DNA of 64,000 nt from Mycobacterium gallinarum (GTDB taxonomy: Bacteria > Actinomycetota > Actinomycetes > Mycobacteriales > Mycobacteriaceae), in NCBI RefSeq assembly GCF_010726765.1, contig NZ_AP022601.1, positions 5,828,001 to 5,892,000 of the forward strand. The letters are read 5' to 3'. Each line of letters opens with the position of its first letter. Position 1 is the stretch's first letter. Positions 47,226-55,110 of the stretch are shown piece by piece. Both the position numbers and the translations under genes were made by a program. Below the pieces are notes generated by a model. That model made no database searches. It saw only the letters and a list, made by a program, of their open reading frames with translations, and was not told the DNA's origin.

Positions 47226-48734
47226 ATGTCCACCCTCGGTGACCTGCTCGCCGAGCACACCATGCTGCCGGGCAATGCCGTTGACCACCTGCATGCGGTG
47301 GTGGGTGAGTGGCAGCTACTGGCCGACCTCTCATTCGGTGACTTCCTGATGTGGGTGCGTCGCGATGACGGTGCGCTGGTGTGCGTGGCGCAGGTCCGAC
47401 CGAACACCGCGCCGACGGTGCTACTCGCCGACGCCGTCGGCACCCTGAACCAGGCACATGAGATGCCCGTCGTGGCCGATGCGTTCGACTCGGGCGCCAT
47501 CGGAAGACAAAACCCGGCGGGCTACAAGGATTTGCAGGAGGATCCCCCCAGCCTCAACGAGGAGGCTGTTCCGGTGCGCTACAACAACAACGTGGTTGCG
47601 GTGCTGACGCATCAGACCGCACTGGCGGCGCGCAAAGCGAGTCCGCTGGAAAGCGCGTACCTCGACTGCGCCGACGACCTGCTGCTGATGCTGTCCGAAG
47701 GCACCTTCCCGAATGTCGGTGACGTCGCCATGTCGCGCTCGAGCCCACGCGTCGGAGACGGCTTCATCCGCCTCAACGGAACCGGCATCGTCACGTTCGC
47801 CAGTCCGAACGCCATCTCGGCCTACCACCGGATGGGCCTTGCGGCCGAACTCGAGGGACACAACCTGGTCACCGTGACTAGGCCGCTGATCTCGGACCCG
47901 TTCGAAGCCCAGGAACTGGCCGACCACGTCCGTGACTCGCTGGCCGGCGGTTCGAGCATGCGGATGGAAGTCGACGCCGGCGGTGCCGCGGTGTTGCTGC
48001 GCACGCTGCCGCTTGTGGTGCACGGCAACGCTGTTGGGGCCGCCGTGCTGATCCGCGACGTGACCGAGGTCAAGCGCCGCGACCGCGCGCTGCTGTCCAA
48101 GGACGCGACGATCCGCGAGATCCACCATCGGGTCAAGAACAATCTGCAGACGGTCGCCGCCCTGCTGCGACTGCAGGCGCGGCGCACCAACAACGCCGAG
48201 GGTCGCGAGGCGCTGATCGAGTCGGTGCGCCGGGTGTCCTCGATCGCGTTGGTGCACGACGCGCTGTCGATGTCGGTGGACGAAGAGGTGAACCTCGACG
48301 AGGTCATCGACCGAATCCTGCCGATCATGAATGACGTTGCGGCTCCGGTTGATTCGGACAACCCCATCCGGATCAACCGGGTCGGCGAACTAGGTGTACT
48401 CGACGCCGACCGGGCCACGGCCTTGATCATGGTGATCACCGAACTGGTGCAGAACGCCATCGAGCACGCCTTCGACAGGTCCACTCAACAGGGGTGCGTG
48501 ACGATCCGCGCGGAACGTTCGGCCCGTTGGCTCGATGTGGTGGTACACGACGACGGCCGCGGACTGCCCGAAGGCTTCAGCCTGGAGAAGTCCGATCGGC
48601 TCGGACTGCAGATCGTGCGGACGCTGGTGTCAGCGGAATTGGACGGTTCGCTCGGTATGCACGAGGTGGACTCCGGCGGTACGGATGTGGTGTTGCGGGT
48701 GCCGATCGGGCGCCGCGCCCGTCTAGCGCAGTAG
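47226..48734 (+). CDS. pdtaS: PdtaS sensor histidine kinase
   Basis: A cytosolic histidine kinase that phosphorylates the antiterminator-type regulator PdtaR and helps respond to nitric oxide, copper and other signals. The 502-residue protein has a GAF domain (about 10-150), a PAS domain (about 180-285) and a HisKA_2-type dimerisation helix with EIHHRVKNNLQTVAALLRLQ (His300/His301), then an HATPase domain with ITELVQNAIEHAFD and HDDGRGLPEGFS. No transmembrane helix is visible. pdtaR is not in the window. It converges on whiB1 through a shared terminator. Confidence 0.93.
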   Translation: MSTLGDLLAEHTMLPGNAVDHLHAVVGEWQLLADLSFGDFLMWVRRDDGALVCVAQVRPNTAPTVLLADAVGTLNQAHEMPVVADAFDSGAIGRQNPAGYKDLQEDPPSLNEEAVPVRYNNNVVAVLTHQTALAARKASPLESAYLDCADDLLLMLSEGTFPNVGDVAMSRSSPRVGDGFIRLNGTGIVTFASPNAISAYHRMGLAAELEGHNLVTVTRPLISDPFEAQELADHVRDSLAGGSSMRMEVDAGGAAVLLRTLPLVVHGNAVGAAVLIRDVTEVKRRDRALLSKDATIREIHHRVKNNLQTVAALLRLQARRTNNAEGREALIESVRRVSSIALVHDALSMSVDEEVNLDEVIDRILPIMNDVAAPVDSDNPIRINRVGELGVLDADRATALIMVITELVQNAIEHAFDRSTQQGCVTIRAERSARWLDVVVHDDGRGLPEGFSLEKSDRLGLQIVRTLVSAELDGSLGMHEVDSGGTDVVLRVPIGRRARLAQ

Positions 48735-48803
48735 GTAACTTGTGTCGACCGATGAAATTTGACATCGACTGACGCCATTCTCGCGAATTTCATTACAAAA
48801 GAA

Positions 48804-48833
48804 TTACGGCCCCGACTTTCGTCGGGGCCGTAA
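48804..48833. terminator. Terminator between pdtaS and whiB1
   Basis: TTACGGCCCCGAC-TTTC-GTCGGGGCCGTAA is a perfect 13-bp stem. In the whiB1 direction (minus strand) it is followed by TTCTTTTG, the better U-tract, so it mainly ends whiB1 and probably also stops pdtaS transcripts. Confidence 0.9.
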
Positions 48834-48858
48834 TCGTGTCTGATGCGGGTTGAGAGCT

Positions 48859-49113
48859 TTAGACCCCGCTGCGGGCCTTGGTGCGGGCATTGCGCCGCTT
48901 CAGCGCGCGCCGCTCGTCTTCGCTCATTCCGCCCCACACGCCTGCGTCCTGTCCAGACTCCAACGCCCAGGTGAGGCAGTCTGTAGTCACCGGACAGCGG
49001 TTGCAGACAAGCTTCGCGTCAGCGATCTGAGCGAGGGCCGGGCCACTGTTTCCCACCGGGAAGAACAGTTCCGGATCCTCGTCGCGACAGACCGCCTTGT
49101 GGCGCCAATCCAT
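48859..49113 (-). CDS. whiB1: WhiB1 iron-sulfur regulator
   Basis: Essential nitric-oxide-responsive WhiB protein. The 84-residue product has four cluster ligands: Cys9, Cys37, Cys40 and Cys46 (KAVCRDEDPELFFP, KLVCNRCPVTTDC), the GVWGG turn near 58-62 and the basic tail RRALKRRNARTKARSGV. It is nearly identical to M. tuberculosis WhiB1. ATG 49113 gives the known length; longer in-frame starts add residues not found in the family. A CRP-like site lies in its promoter and a strong terminator follows. Confidence 0.96.
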   Translation of the reverse strand: MDWRHKAVCRDEDPELFFPVGNSGPALAQIADAKLVCNRCPVTTDCLTWALESGQDAGVWGGMSEDERRALKRRNARTKARSGV

Positions 49114-49264
49114 AAGATCAAACTCCTCGTCGATATCTATCCGTGTGCGCAGCACAGCGCACTGACGTTTTCTCGGCTGTTAACGCGTGCGCATGAAATG
49201 TTTCTGCACTGTTGCATCCGAGTTTTTCACAGGCTGAACAGATGTCAATACTGATCAGTTAACA

Positions 49265-49280
49265 AGTGGGCAACCTCACT
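49265..49280 (-). promoter_or_regulatory. CRP-type site in the whiB1 promoter
   Basis: On the minus strand AGTGAGGTTGCCCACT fits the mycobacterial CRP consensus TGTGA-N6-TCACA: AGTGA-N6-CCACT, 152 bases upstream of the whiB1 ATG. whiB1 of M. tuberculosis is a known CRP target with a similar site, so the match is likely meaningful. It lies in the 263-base region between whiB1 and the lipid kinase gene. Confidence 0.7.
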
Positions 49281-49376
49281 AGCAGGCCCGCATTTTCAAG
49301 CCCTCATTCGTTTGTACTACACTCATTTCATCTGCGCCCTGAATCGGCTGATCCGTCGGCGTTATCGCTGCTCAGG

Positions 49377-50327
49377 CTAGGTGTTTACCGACGGCGCAAC
49401 GACACCCAAGGCGCTTGGCACCGACGTGAACGTCATTGTGTCGCGCAGCCCGAGGTAGTCGCCGTCGATCTGGCATGCGACCGGTGTGTCACTCGTCACT
49501 CGCAGTTGTGGTAGGTCGTCTTCCCGGATCAGGTGCGCTGCGTCTATGCGCGGGCGTCTCGCCAGCATCTTGCGTACCAGCCGCAGATTGGCCCACACGT
49601 TCATGCTGGTGATCGCGAAGACACCCAGGCCGGTCTCGAACGAGGTCGTCGGGTTTGTCCACACGGGCCTCGTGTTGGCGTACGTCCAGGGGCTGGAGTT
49701 CGACACAAAGGCGAAATGCACGCCCTCCACGGGGTCGCGGTCGGGGATGTGCAACGTCAGCGAGGGATCCTTGCGGGCGCTGGAAAGCATCTCGCGGATC
49801 GCCACGCGGATGTAGCGCGAGGCCGTGACCTTGCGGCCCTTGGCGCGCTGCGCCTCGACGGCGGCCACGACGTCACCATCCACACCCATGCCGGCGGTGA
49901 ACACCGCCCACCGTTCGCCGCAGTCCATCAGGCCGATGCGCCGCCAGGTCTTGCGACGGCGGTAGGCGGACAGCAGGTCAACGAGTTGATTCGTGGCCTC
50001 GATAGGGTCAGGGCTGATCCCGAGTGCTCGCGCAAACACGTTCGCCGAGCCGCCCGGCACGACGCCGACGGCCGGTGCCCCCACGCCCGGCCCGCCGACC
50101 TCGAGAATGCCGTTCACCACCTCGTTAACGGTGCCGTCACCGCCGTGCACGATCAGCACCTCGACACCGTCGGCCGCGGCCTCGCGGCCGATCTCCACCG
50201 CGTGGCCGCGGTGGTCGGTGTGGATGACGGTGAGCTTCACCCGGCTCTCGAGGGCGTGAGCGAGCAGATCACGCGTGGCCGGGGTCGTCGACGTCGCATT
50301 GGGGTTAACGATCAGCACGGCGCGCAC
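49377..50327 (-). CDS. Diacylglycerol/sphingosine kinase family lipid kinase (Rv3218-like)
   Basis: A 316-residue lipid kinase: the ATP-binding domain has VLIVNPNATS at the start and the diagnostic IVHGGDGTVNEVVNGILE loop, then VGVVPGGSANVFARALGI; the C-terminal domain includes LMDCGERWAVFTAGMGVDGD and VACQIDGDYLG. Substrates are probably diacylglycerol or a related lipid headgroup. GTG 50327 is the start. It is divergent from a four-helix membrane protein gene. Confidence 0.88.
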   Translation of the reverse strand: MRAVLIVNPNATSTTPATRDLLAHALESRVKLTVIHTDHRGHAVEIGREAAADGVEVLIVHGGDGTVNEVVNGILEVGGPGVGAPAVGVVPGGSANVFARALGISPDPIEATNQLVDLLSAYRRRKTWRRIGLMDCGERWAVFTAGMGVDGDVVAAVEAQRAKGRKVTASRYIRVAIREMLSSARKDPSLTLHIPDRDPVEGVHFAFVSNSSPWTYANTRPVWTNPTTSFETGLGVFAITSMNVWANLRLVRKMLARRPRIDAAHLIREDDLPQLRVTSDTPVACQIDGDYLGLRDTMTFTSVPSALGVVAPSVNT

Positions 50328-50377
50328 AGAAGACGACCCTATCTAAAGGGGCAAGCCAAACCTCTACCCTCGAGGTC

Positions 50378-50818
50378 GTGACTGTTCCCTCCCCGGCATC
50401 CGTGCGTCAGGCAGCCATCGTCGTATCGCTGGAAGGCCTTGCGGGCGTGGTGGCGGCGATCTGGTACGTGGTGAGCGGGCTGCTCGGCACCCGTGAGCCC
50501 GGAATGAACCTGTTCGGCACGGCGGGCTGGTTCGTGGTCATGGGTTCGGCCGTCCTTGCCGCGGGATGGGCGCTGTGGACGGGCCGGCAGTGGGGACGCG
50601 GCCTGGCCGTGTTCGCCCAGCTGATCCTGCTGGGGGTGGCCTGGTACATCGGAGTCGGATCGGGCCAATGGGTGCCCGGCGTCACGGTTGCGGTCGTGGT
50701 GCTGGCCGTGCTGGCACTGCTGTTCAGCCCGTCAGCCCTGCAGTGGGCGGCGGCTCAGGGCTCGCCCGCCGCCGACGACGCGGCGAGCGCCGACAAGTCC
50801 GGGCCGGATACCCGGTAG
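50378..50818 (+). CDS. Four-helix integral membrane protein (Rv3217c-like)
   Basis: A 146-residue membrane protein with four hydrophobic helices (about residues 8-35, 43-66, 70-92 and 98-121) and a polar, Asp/Ala-rich C-terminal tail. No family function is known. GTG 50378 lies 50 bases from the divergent kinase start. Its last 64 bases overlap the 3' end of the convergent GNAT gene in another frame; both reading frames look genuine, so the overlap is probably real. Confidence 0.8.
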   Translation: MTVPSPASVRQAAIVVSLEGLAGVVAAIWYVVSGLLGTREPGMNLFGTAGWFVVMGSAVLAAGWALWTGRQWGRGLAVFAQLILLGVAWYIGVGSGQWVPGVTVAVVVLAVLALLFSPSALQWAAAQGSPAADDAASADKSGPDTR

Positions 50819-51252
50819 GTGATCCACTCGTTCTGCGGCTTGCCGCCGACGGCGTCGTAGAGCGCGATCGCGTTGACGTTCCAGTCCAGCACGGCCCACT
50901 CCAGCCGGGCGCCGTCGGTGTCGATGCACTGGCGCGCGAGTTCGGCGAGCAGTTTTCGCGCCAGTCCCAGCCTGCGAAAGTCGGGGCGCACGAACAGATC
51001 TTCGAGATAGATGCCGGCCACGCCCTCCCACGTCGAGAAGGTGCGGTACCAGATGGCGCACGCGGCGGCCTTGCCGTCGACTTCCGCGAGGTGCGCCCAC
51101 GCGGTCGGCACGTCACCGAACAACGCGGCCGTCAACCGCTCTTCGGTGAGCGTGCACTGGTCCACGGAATGCTCGAACTCCGCGAGCTCGTAGACCATCG
51201 CGGTCAGTTCCGGTTCGTCGCCCGGCCGGGCAAGACGGATCAGCTCGCTCAT
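50755..51252 (-). CDS. GNAT-family N-acetyltransferase (Rv3216-like)
   Basis: A 165-residue acetyltransferase. The acetyl-CoA loop lies in LEDLFVRPDFRRLGLARKLL, where RRLGLA corresponds to the Q/RxxGxG/A motif; ARLEWAVLDWNVNAIALYDA is the substrate-side motif B, typical of the spermidine/thialysine N-acetyltransferase (SSAT2-like) group. ATG 51252 overlaps the stop of the upstream entC gene (ATGA), so it is translated with entC and gpm2. The 3' end overlaps a convergent membrane protein gene by 64 bases. Confidence 0.87.
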   Translation of the reverse strand: MSELIRLARPGDEPELTAMVYELAEFEHSVDQCTLTEERLTAALFGDVPTAWAHLAEVDGKAAACAIWYRTFSTWEGVAGIYLEDLFVRPDFRRLGLARKLLAELARQCIDTDGARLEWAVLDWNVNAIALYDAVGGKPQNEWITYRVSGPDLSALAASSAAGEP

Positions 51253-52346
51253 GGCTGCACACCAAGGGCTGCGAATATCGTCTTGAATTTCGTTGTAGTC
51301 TCGTCGACTTCGTCGTCGGGCTCGGATTCGGCGACGATCCCGCCGCCGGCGTAGGCGTATGCGGTGCGACGGTCGGCGGACAGTTGTGCACAGCGGATCG
51401 ACACCACCCAGCGACCGTCGCCGCGCTGATCACACCAGCCCACCGCGCCCGCATAGAACCCGCGATCACCCTCGAGTTCGTTGATCAGCTGTTCGGCCGC
51501 ATCGGTGGGCACTCCGCCCACCGCGGGCGTCGGGTGTAGGGCAATCGCCAAATCCAGTGCTGTGGTGGAATTTTCGCGCAGTCGTCCACTGATTGGGGTG
51601 TAGAGATGCCAGACGGCGGCGGTCTTGTTGAGCTTCGGATCTGCCGAGATGTCCAGTTCGGTGCACAGCGGCTCCAGTGCAGTGCGCACCGCGTCGACGA
51701 CGAGCTGGTGCTCGTGCCTATTCTTCGCCGAGGCCACCAGCGCCGCCCCGCTCGCCTCGTCTGCCTCGGGGTCGGCCAGGCGTGGCGCCGATCCGGCGAA
51801 CGGTGCGCACAGCATCCGATCACCCTTGCGAGCCACCAGCAGCTCCGGACTCGCACCGATGAGTGCACTGCCCGAGTACCCGCCGCCGGCCGCGGTCAGG
51901 TCCGCCAGAAACGCGTTGGCCGCGGAGTCCTGGGCGACGATGCGGTCCAGGATCGTGCGGGCATCCAAGGGACCATCGGCGACCAGGCGCAGCGCGCGGG
52001 CCAGCACGACTTTGTGCAGGCCGCTGTCGGGATCGCGCAGGCGTTCCAGCGCAGACGCGATGCGGGAACGGTGTTCGTCCGGCTCCGGCAGCGGCTCGGC
52101 GATGTGCACTGACGGCAGGGTGCGCAACGGCCACTCCGGCAGCGCGTCGAGGAACTGGACTGCCTGCGGCCGGATGAGCGCCGCCGGCTTCGACATGTCA
52201 AAAGGTAAGGCGCCCAGAATAATTGGGGTACTGTGCGAGGCCAGAGCGGCACGCGCCTCCGAGACTCTCGGGAATGCGGTGTGCACGCCGTCGGCGATGA
52301 CGGCGCTGCCGCCCGAGGCGAGGACGAACGACGGTTCGCGGGTCAT
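51249..52346 (-). CDS. entC: Isochorismate synthase EntC/MenF-type
   Basis: Chorismate to isochorismate conversion, probably for menaquinone. The 365-residue protein has the anthranilate-synthase component I fold; conserved segments are DSGLHKVVLARALRLVADGP, FLADLTAAGGGYSGSALIGASPELLV, ASAKNRHEHQLVVDAV, HLYTPISGRLRENS, LHPTPAVGGVP and ELEGDRGFYAGAVGWCD. ATG 52346 overlaps the upstream gpm2 stop (ATGA on the minus strand), and the entC stop overlaps the GNAT start, giving a fully coupled gpm2-entC-GNAT operon. In mycobacteria the salicylate enzyme MbtI is separate. Confidence 0.9.
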   Translation of the reverse strand: MTREPSFVLASGGSAVIADGVHTAFPRVSEARAALASHSTPIILGALPFDMSKPAALIRPQAVQFLDALPEWPLRTLPSVHIAEPLPEPDEHRSRIASALERLRDPDSGLHKVVLARALRLVADGPLDARTILDRIVAQDSAANAFLADLTAAGGGYSGSALIGASPELLVARKGDRMLCAPFAGSAPRLADPEADEASGAALVASAKNRHEHQLVVDAVRTALEPLCTELDISADPKLNKTAAVWHLYTPISGRLRENSTTALDLAIALHPTPAVGGVPTDAAEQLINELEGDRGFYAGAVGWCDQRGDGRWVVSIRCAQLSADRRTAYAYAGGGIVAESEPDDEVDETTTKFKTIFAALGVQP

Positions 52347-52954
52347 GAGGGCAGGCACGGGTGGCGATGGCCCGTCAGTCCCAGTGCGCTGATCTGACGC
52401 ACGCCGTGCTCGTGGCCGCACACCGCGATCGACGCGGCCACCATCGCGAACCTGATGCCCTCGCAGATCTCGAGCTGCACCCAGCGCGTCAGGACCGCCC
52501 GCGAGAAATGGCCGTGGCCGACGAACAGGACATCACGCGACTTCATCTGCTCCAGTGCGAACCCGATGGCGCGGTCGGCGCGATCGCTGACCTGCTGGGT
52601 GGATTCCCCACCCGGGCATCCGTGCGTCCACACCAGCCAGTCGGGCACGCTCTGCCGGATCTCGCTGGTGGTCAGGCCCTCGTAGTCGCCGTAATCCCAT
52701 TCGGCGAGAACGGGGGAGACCTCATCGACCGTCAGTCCGGCCAGCTCAGCGGTGACGAGCGCGCGTTGCCGCGGGCTGGACACCACCAGCGGGTTGTCCA
52801 GGCTGAGCACGTCCAGCGCGTCGGCTGCCAGCTTGGCCTGCTGGCGGCCGGTTTCGGTGAGCTCGAGTTCAGTGCGGCCGGTGTGCCGACCGGAGAGTGA
52901 CCATTCCGTCTCCCCATGACGAAGCAGTAGCAGGCGGTGCTGCTCGACACTCAC
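52343..52954 (-). CDS. gpm2: Histidine-phosphatase-superfamily protein (Gpm2-like)
   Basis: A 203-residue phosphatase: LLLLRHGETEWSLSGRHTGR contains the catalytic RHG (His13) and the phosphate pocket, with the second His in DVLFVGHGHFSRAVLTRWV. Annotated as phosphoglycerate mutase or EntD in M. tuberculosis (Rv3214), but shown there to act as a phosphatase. GTG 52954 gives VSVEQHRLL and matches the family length. First gene of the gpm2-entC-GNAT operon, divergent from the ParA-like gene 57 bases away. Confidence 0.9.
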   Translation of the reverse strand: MSVEQHRLLLLRHGETEWSLSGRHTGRTELELTETGRQQAKLAADALDVLSLDNPLVVSSPRQRALVTAELAGLTVDEVSPVLAEWDYGDYEGLTTSEIRQSVPDWLVWTHGCPGGESTQQVSDRADRAIGFALEQMKSRDVLFVGHGHFSRAVLTRWVQLEICEGIRFAMVAASIAVCGHEHGVRQISALGLTGHRHPCLPS

Positions 52955-53011
52955 GCTGCGATTCTGCCCCACGTTCGGTCGTGCTGTTCGCGGGCGTGCC
53001 AGGATGGCAGG

Positions 53012-53806
53012 GTGACGCGGGTACTTGCGGTCGCCAATCAAAAGGGTGGGGTCGCCAAAACAACGACAGTGGCATCGCTGGGTGCGGCGATGGTGGAGAA
53101 GGGGCGGCGGGTGCTGCTCGTCGACCTGGATCCTCAGGGGTGTCTGACGTTCTCGTTGGGCCAGGACCCGGACAAGCTGCCGATGTCGATCCACGAGGTG
53201 CTCCTCGGCGAGGTCGAGACCGAGGCGGCGCTCGTCGAGACGTCGGAGGGTATGACGCTGCTGCCCGCCAACATCGATCTGGCCGGGGCCGAGGCGATGC
53301 TGTTGATGCGGGCCGGCCGCGAATACGCCCTCAAGCGAGCGCTTGCCAAGGTCAATGACCAGTTCGACGTGGTGATCATCGACTGCCCGCCGTCGCTGGG
53401 CGTGCTCACCCTCAACGGGCTGACGGCGGCCGATGACGTGATCGTGCCGCTGCAATGCGAAACCCTGGCACACCGCGGCGTCGGCCAGTTCCTGCGGACC
53501 ATCAACGACGTCCAGCAGATCACCAACAGTGACCTGCAACTGCTGGGTGCGCTGCCAACGCTGTACGACTCGCGCACCACCCATAGCCGCGACGTACTCC
53601 TCGACGTCGCCGATCGATACGACTTACCGGTGCTCGCCCCGCCGATACCTCGAACGGTACGTTTCGCCGAGGCCACCGCGTCGGGAGCATCGGTGCTCGC
53701 AGGTCGAAAGAACAAGGGTGCGAGCGCCTATCGCGAGTTGGCCAACGCGTTGCTCAAGCATTGGAAGCAAGGCAAGGCGTTGGCGACCTACACGCCCGAC
53801 GTCTAG
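53012..53806 (+). CDS. ParA/Soj-like ATPase (Rv3213c-like)
   Basis: A 264-residue deviant Walker ATPase: RVLAVANQKGGVAKTTTVAS has the signature lysine, VLLVDLDPQGCLTFSLG is switch I/Walker B and VVIIDCPPSLGVLTLNGLTA the second switch. It is not paired with a parB gene, so it is an orphan family member, distinct from the replication-origin ParA. It may position other cargo; M. tuberculosis Soj-like Rv3213c has been reported to interact with ParB. GTG 53012. It ends at a tandem duplication shared with the next gene. Confidence 0.9.
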   Translation: MTRVLAVANQKGGVAKTTTVASLGAAMVEKGRRVLLVDLDPQGCLTFSLGQDPDKLPMSIHEVLLGEVETEAALVETSEGMTLLPANIDLAGAEAMLLMRAGREYALKRALAKVNDQFDVVIIDCPPSLGVLTLNGLTAADDVIVPLQCETLAHRGVGQFLRTINDVQQITNSDLQLLGALPTLYDSRTTHSRDVLLDVADRYDLPVLAPPIPRTVRFAEATASGASVLAGRKNKGASAYRELANALLKHWKQGKALATYTPDV

Positions 53807-53857
53807 CCGAAGCTGGATTGGCGGCTCAGCCGCCGAAGCTGGATTGGCGGCTCAGCC
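53806..53857. repeat. 26-bp tandem duplication at the convergent end of the ParA-like gene
   Basis: Two exact copies of a 26-base unit (53806-53831 and 53832-53857) starting GCCGAAGCTGGATTGGCGGC, plus the beginning of a third. Each contains GGCGGC-TCA-GCCGCC, a 6-bp stem with a 3-base loop. The second copy covers the last codons and stop (53852-53854) of the convergent gene. It may act as a bidirectional terminator. Confidence 0.85.
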
Positions 53858-55069
53858 GCCGAGCGCCACCAGTTCGCCGCCCCGTTGCTCGACCACCGTC
53901 GACCCCGCCACCGCGGGAACCACGGGATCCGAATTCGGCGGGCGGGGCACCGGGATATGCCGGTCGCCCTTTCCGCTATCGGCGTCGAACACGTCGTAGC
54001 CGCCGGTGACCGGAACGAGCAGCTTTCCAGCCATCACCGTCGCGGGTCCAAGCGGAATGTTGGCGCCCGCCGGCGAGACGGTGTACTTGTACTGAAGTCC
54101 CTTGGCGGAGAACACCATTACGCTGTCGCCGGTCCACCAGGTGAACAAGTCGCCCGCGCGGTTCATCGTCGCGTTCGGCGTCGCAGGCTTGGGCAGCGGC
54201 GTGCTCGCGATCGTGGCGCCGGTTTCGTCGACGATGTTCACGACCGGCTTCGGCGTCGGCACGTACACCGCCGTCGTCGTGTCGGAGACAGCGACCACTT
54301 GTGCACCGGAATCTGCGCTCACCCCGGACTGGGTGACGTACTTCAGCTCGGGGGTGTCCTCGTCGTCGGCAGGCCGCAACAGGGTCAGGCGCAGATCCTC
54401 CTGCTTGGGGCAGGACTCGAGCACCGAGACTGCCGTCGAACTGGCGGCCGCCGAAACCAGCCGGCACAGCGGCGACGCCGGAGTGCCGGGTTTGATCTTC
54501 GCGTCCAGGGAGCCGTAGCTCAGCATCCTGACCATGTCCGAGCGCCACAGCTCCAGTCGGCTGTCCCCGGCCGACAGCACGGCGGTGCCATCCGAGGACA
54601 GGCGCACCTCGGGATCCGCGTAGGCGGTGCGGGCGGGACCGCGCTGGCCTGTCTTCGCGTCGATGGTGCTGACCTGGCCGCAGCCCCGGCTGTCCGGGTA
54701 GACCGCGACGGCGTACTGGTATACCCAGCTGACCCCGCACAGCTCGAGGTTGGTTCGCGCATAGCTCCACACGGGGCTGCCGGACGCCGGGTCGCGGCCC
54801 TGCACGGTGTGGCCGTCCCCGGTGACCACGCTGCCTGCGACCACCAGAGGTGCCGTGGTCTTGGGGCTGGGCGCGGTCCACAGCTGGCGCAGCGCCGACG
54901 GCACCACCTTGGCGGCGCCCAGGGCAGGAACCGGATTGGCCGCGGGGCGGCTGATCGTCGCCCTGGCGTCGCTGACCCACCACACCACGCCGACCGTGAC
55001 GGCGACGGCCACCGCGATTGCGATGGCCGCCACCACGTCGGCGCGCGTGCGGCGTTCAGGTTTGACCAT
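53852..55069 (-). CDS. Membrane-anchored beta-propeller-like protein (Rv3212-like)
   Basis: A 405-residue protein with an N-terminal signal-anchor (VVAAIAIAVAVAVTVGVVWW, about residues 11-31) and a large extracytoplasmic domain with PQQ-type blade repeats: APLVVAGSVVTGDGHTVQGR, GSPVWSYARTNLELCGVSWV, VRLSSDGTAVLSAGDSRLEL, then AGDLFTWWTGDSVMVFSAKG and LVPVTGGYDVFDADSGK. Paired cysteines may form disulfides. No catalytic motif; ligand binding is plausible. ATG 55069. Its C-terminal codons overlap the 26-bp tandem duplication. Confidence 0.82.
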   Translation of the reverse strand: MVKPERRTRADVVAAIAIAVAVAVTVGVVWWVSDARATISRPAANPVPALGAAKVVPSALRQLWTAPSPKTTAPLVVAGSVVTGDGHTVQGRDPASGSPVWSYARTNLELCGVSWVYQYAVAVYPDSRGCGQVSTIDAKTGQRGPARTAYADPEVRLSSDGTAVLSAGDSRLELWRSDMVRMLSYGSLDAKIKPGTPASPLCRLVSAAASSTAVSVLESCPKQEDLRLTLLRPADDEDTPELKYVTQSGVSADSGAQVVAVSDTTTAVYVPTPKPVVNIVDETGATIASTPLPKPATPNATMNRAGDLFTWWTGDSVMVFSAKGLQYKYTVSPAGANIPLGPATVMAGKLLVPVTGGYDVFDADSGKGDRHIPVPRPPNSDPVVPAVAGSTVVEQRGGELVALGG

Positions 55070-55110
55070 CGTGCGGTGGTGGTGTCTTTGCGACGTCTTC
55101 TCGAGGGCTG

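Noticed and set aside
50755..50818. Either the membrane protein or the GNAT gene being mis-ended because they overlap by 64 bases
   Set aside because: Both proteins keep family-like C-termini up to their stop codons and no alternative stop is available, so a true 3' overlap is the simplest reading.
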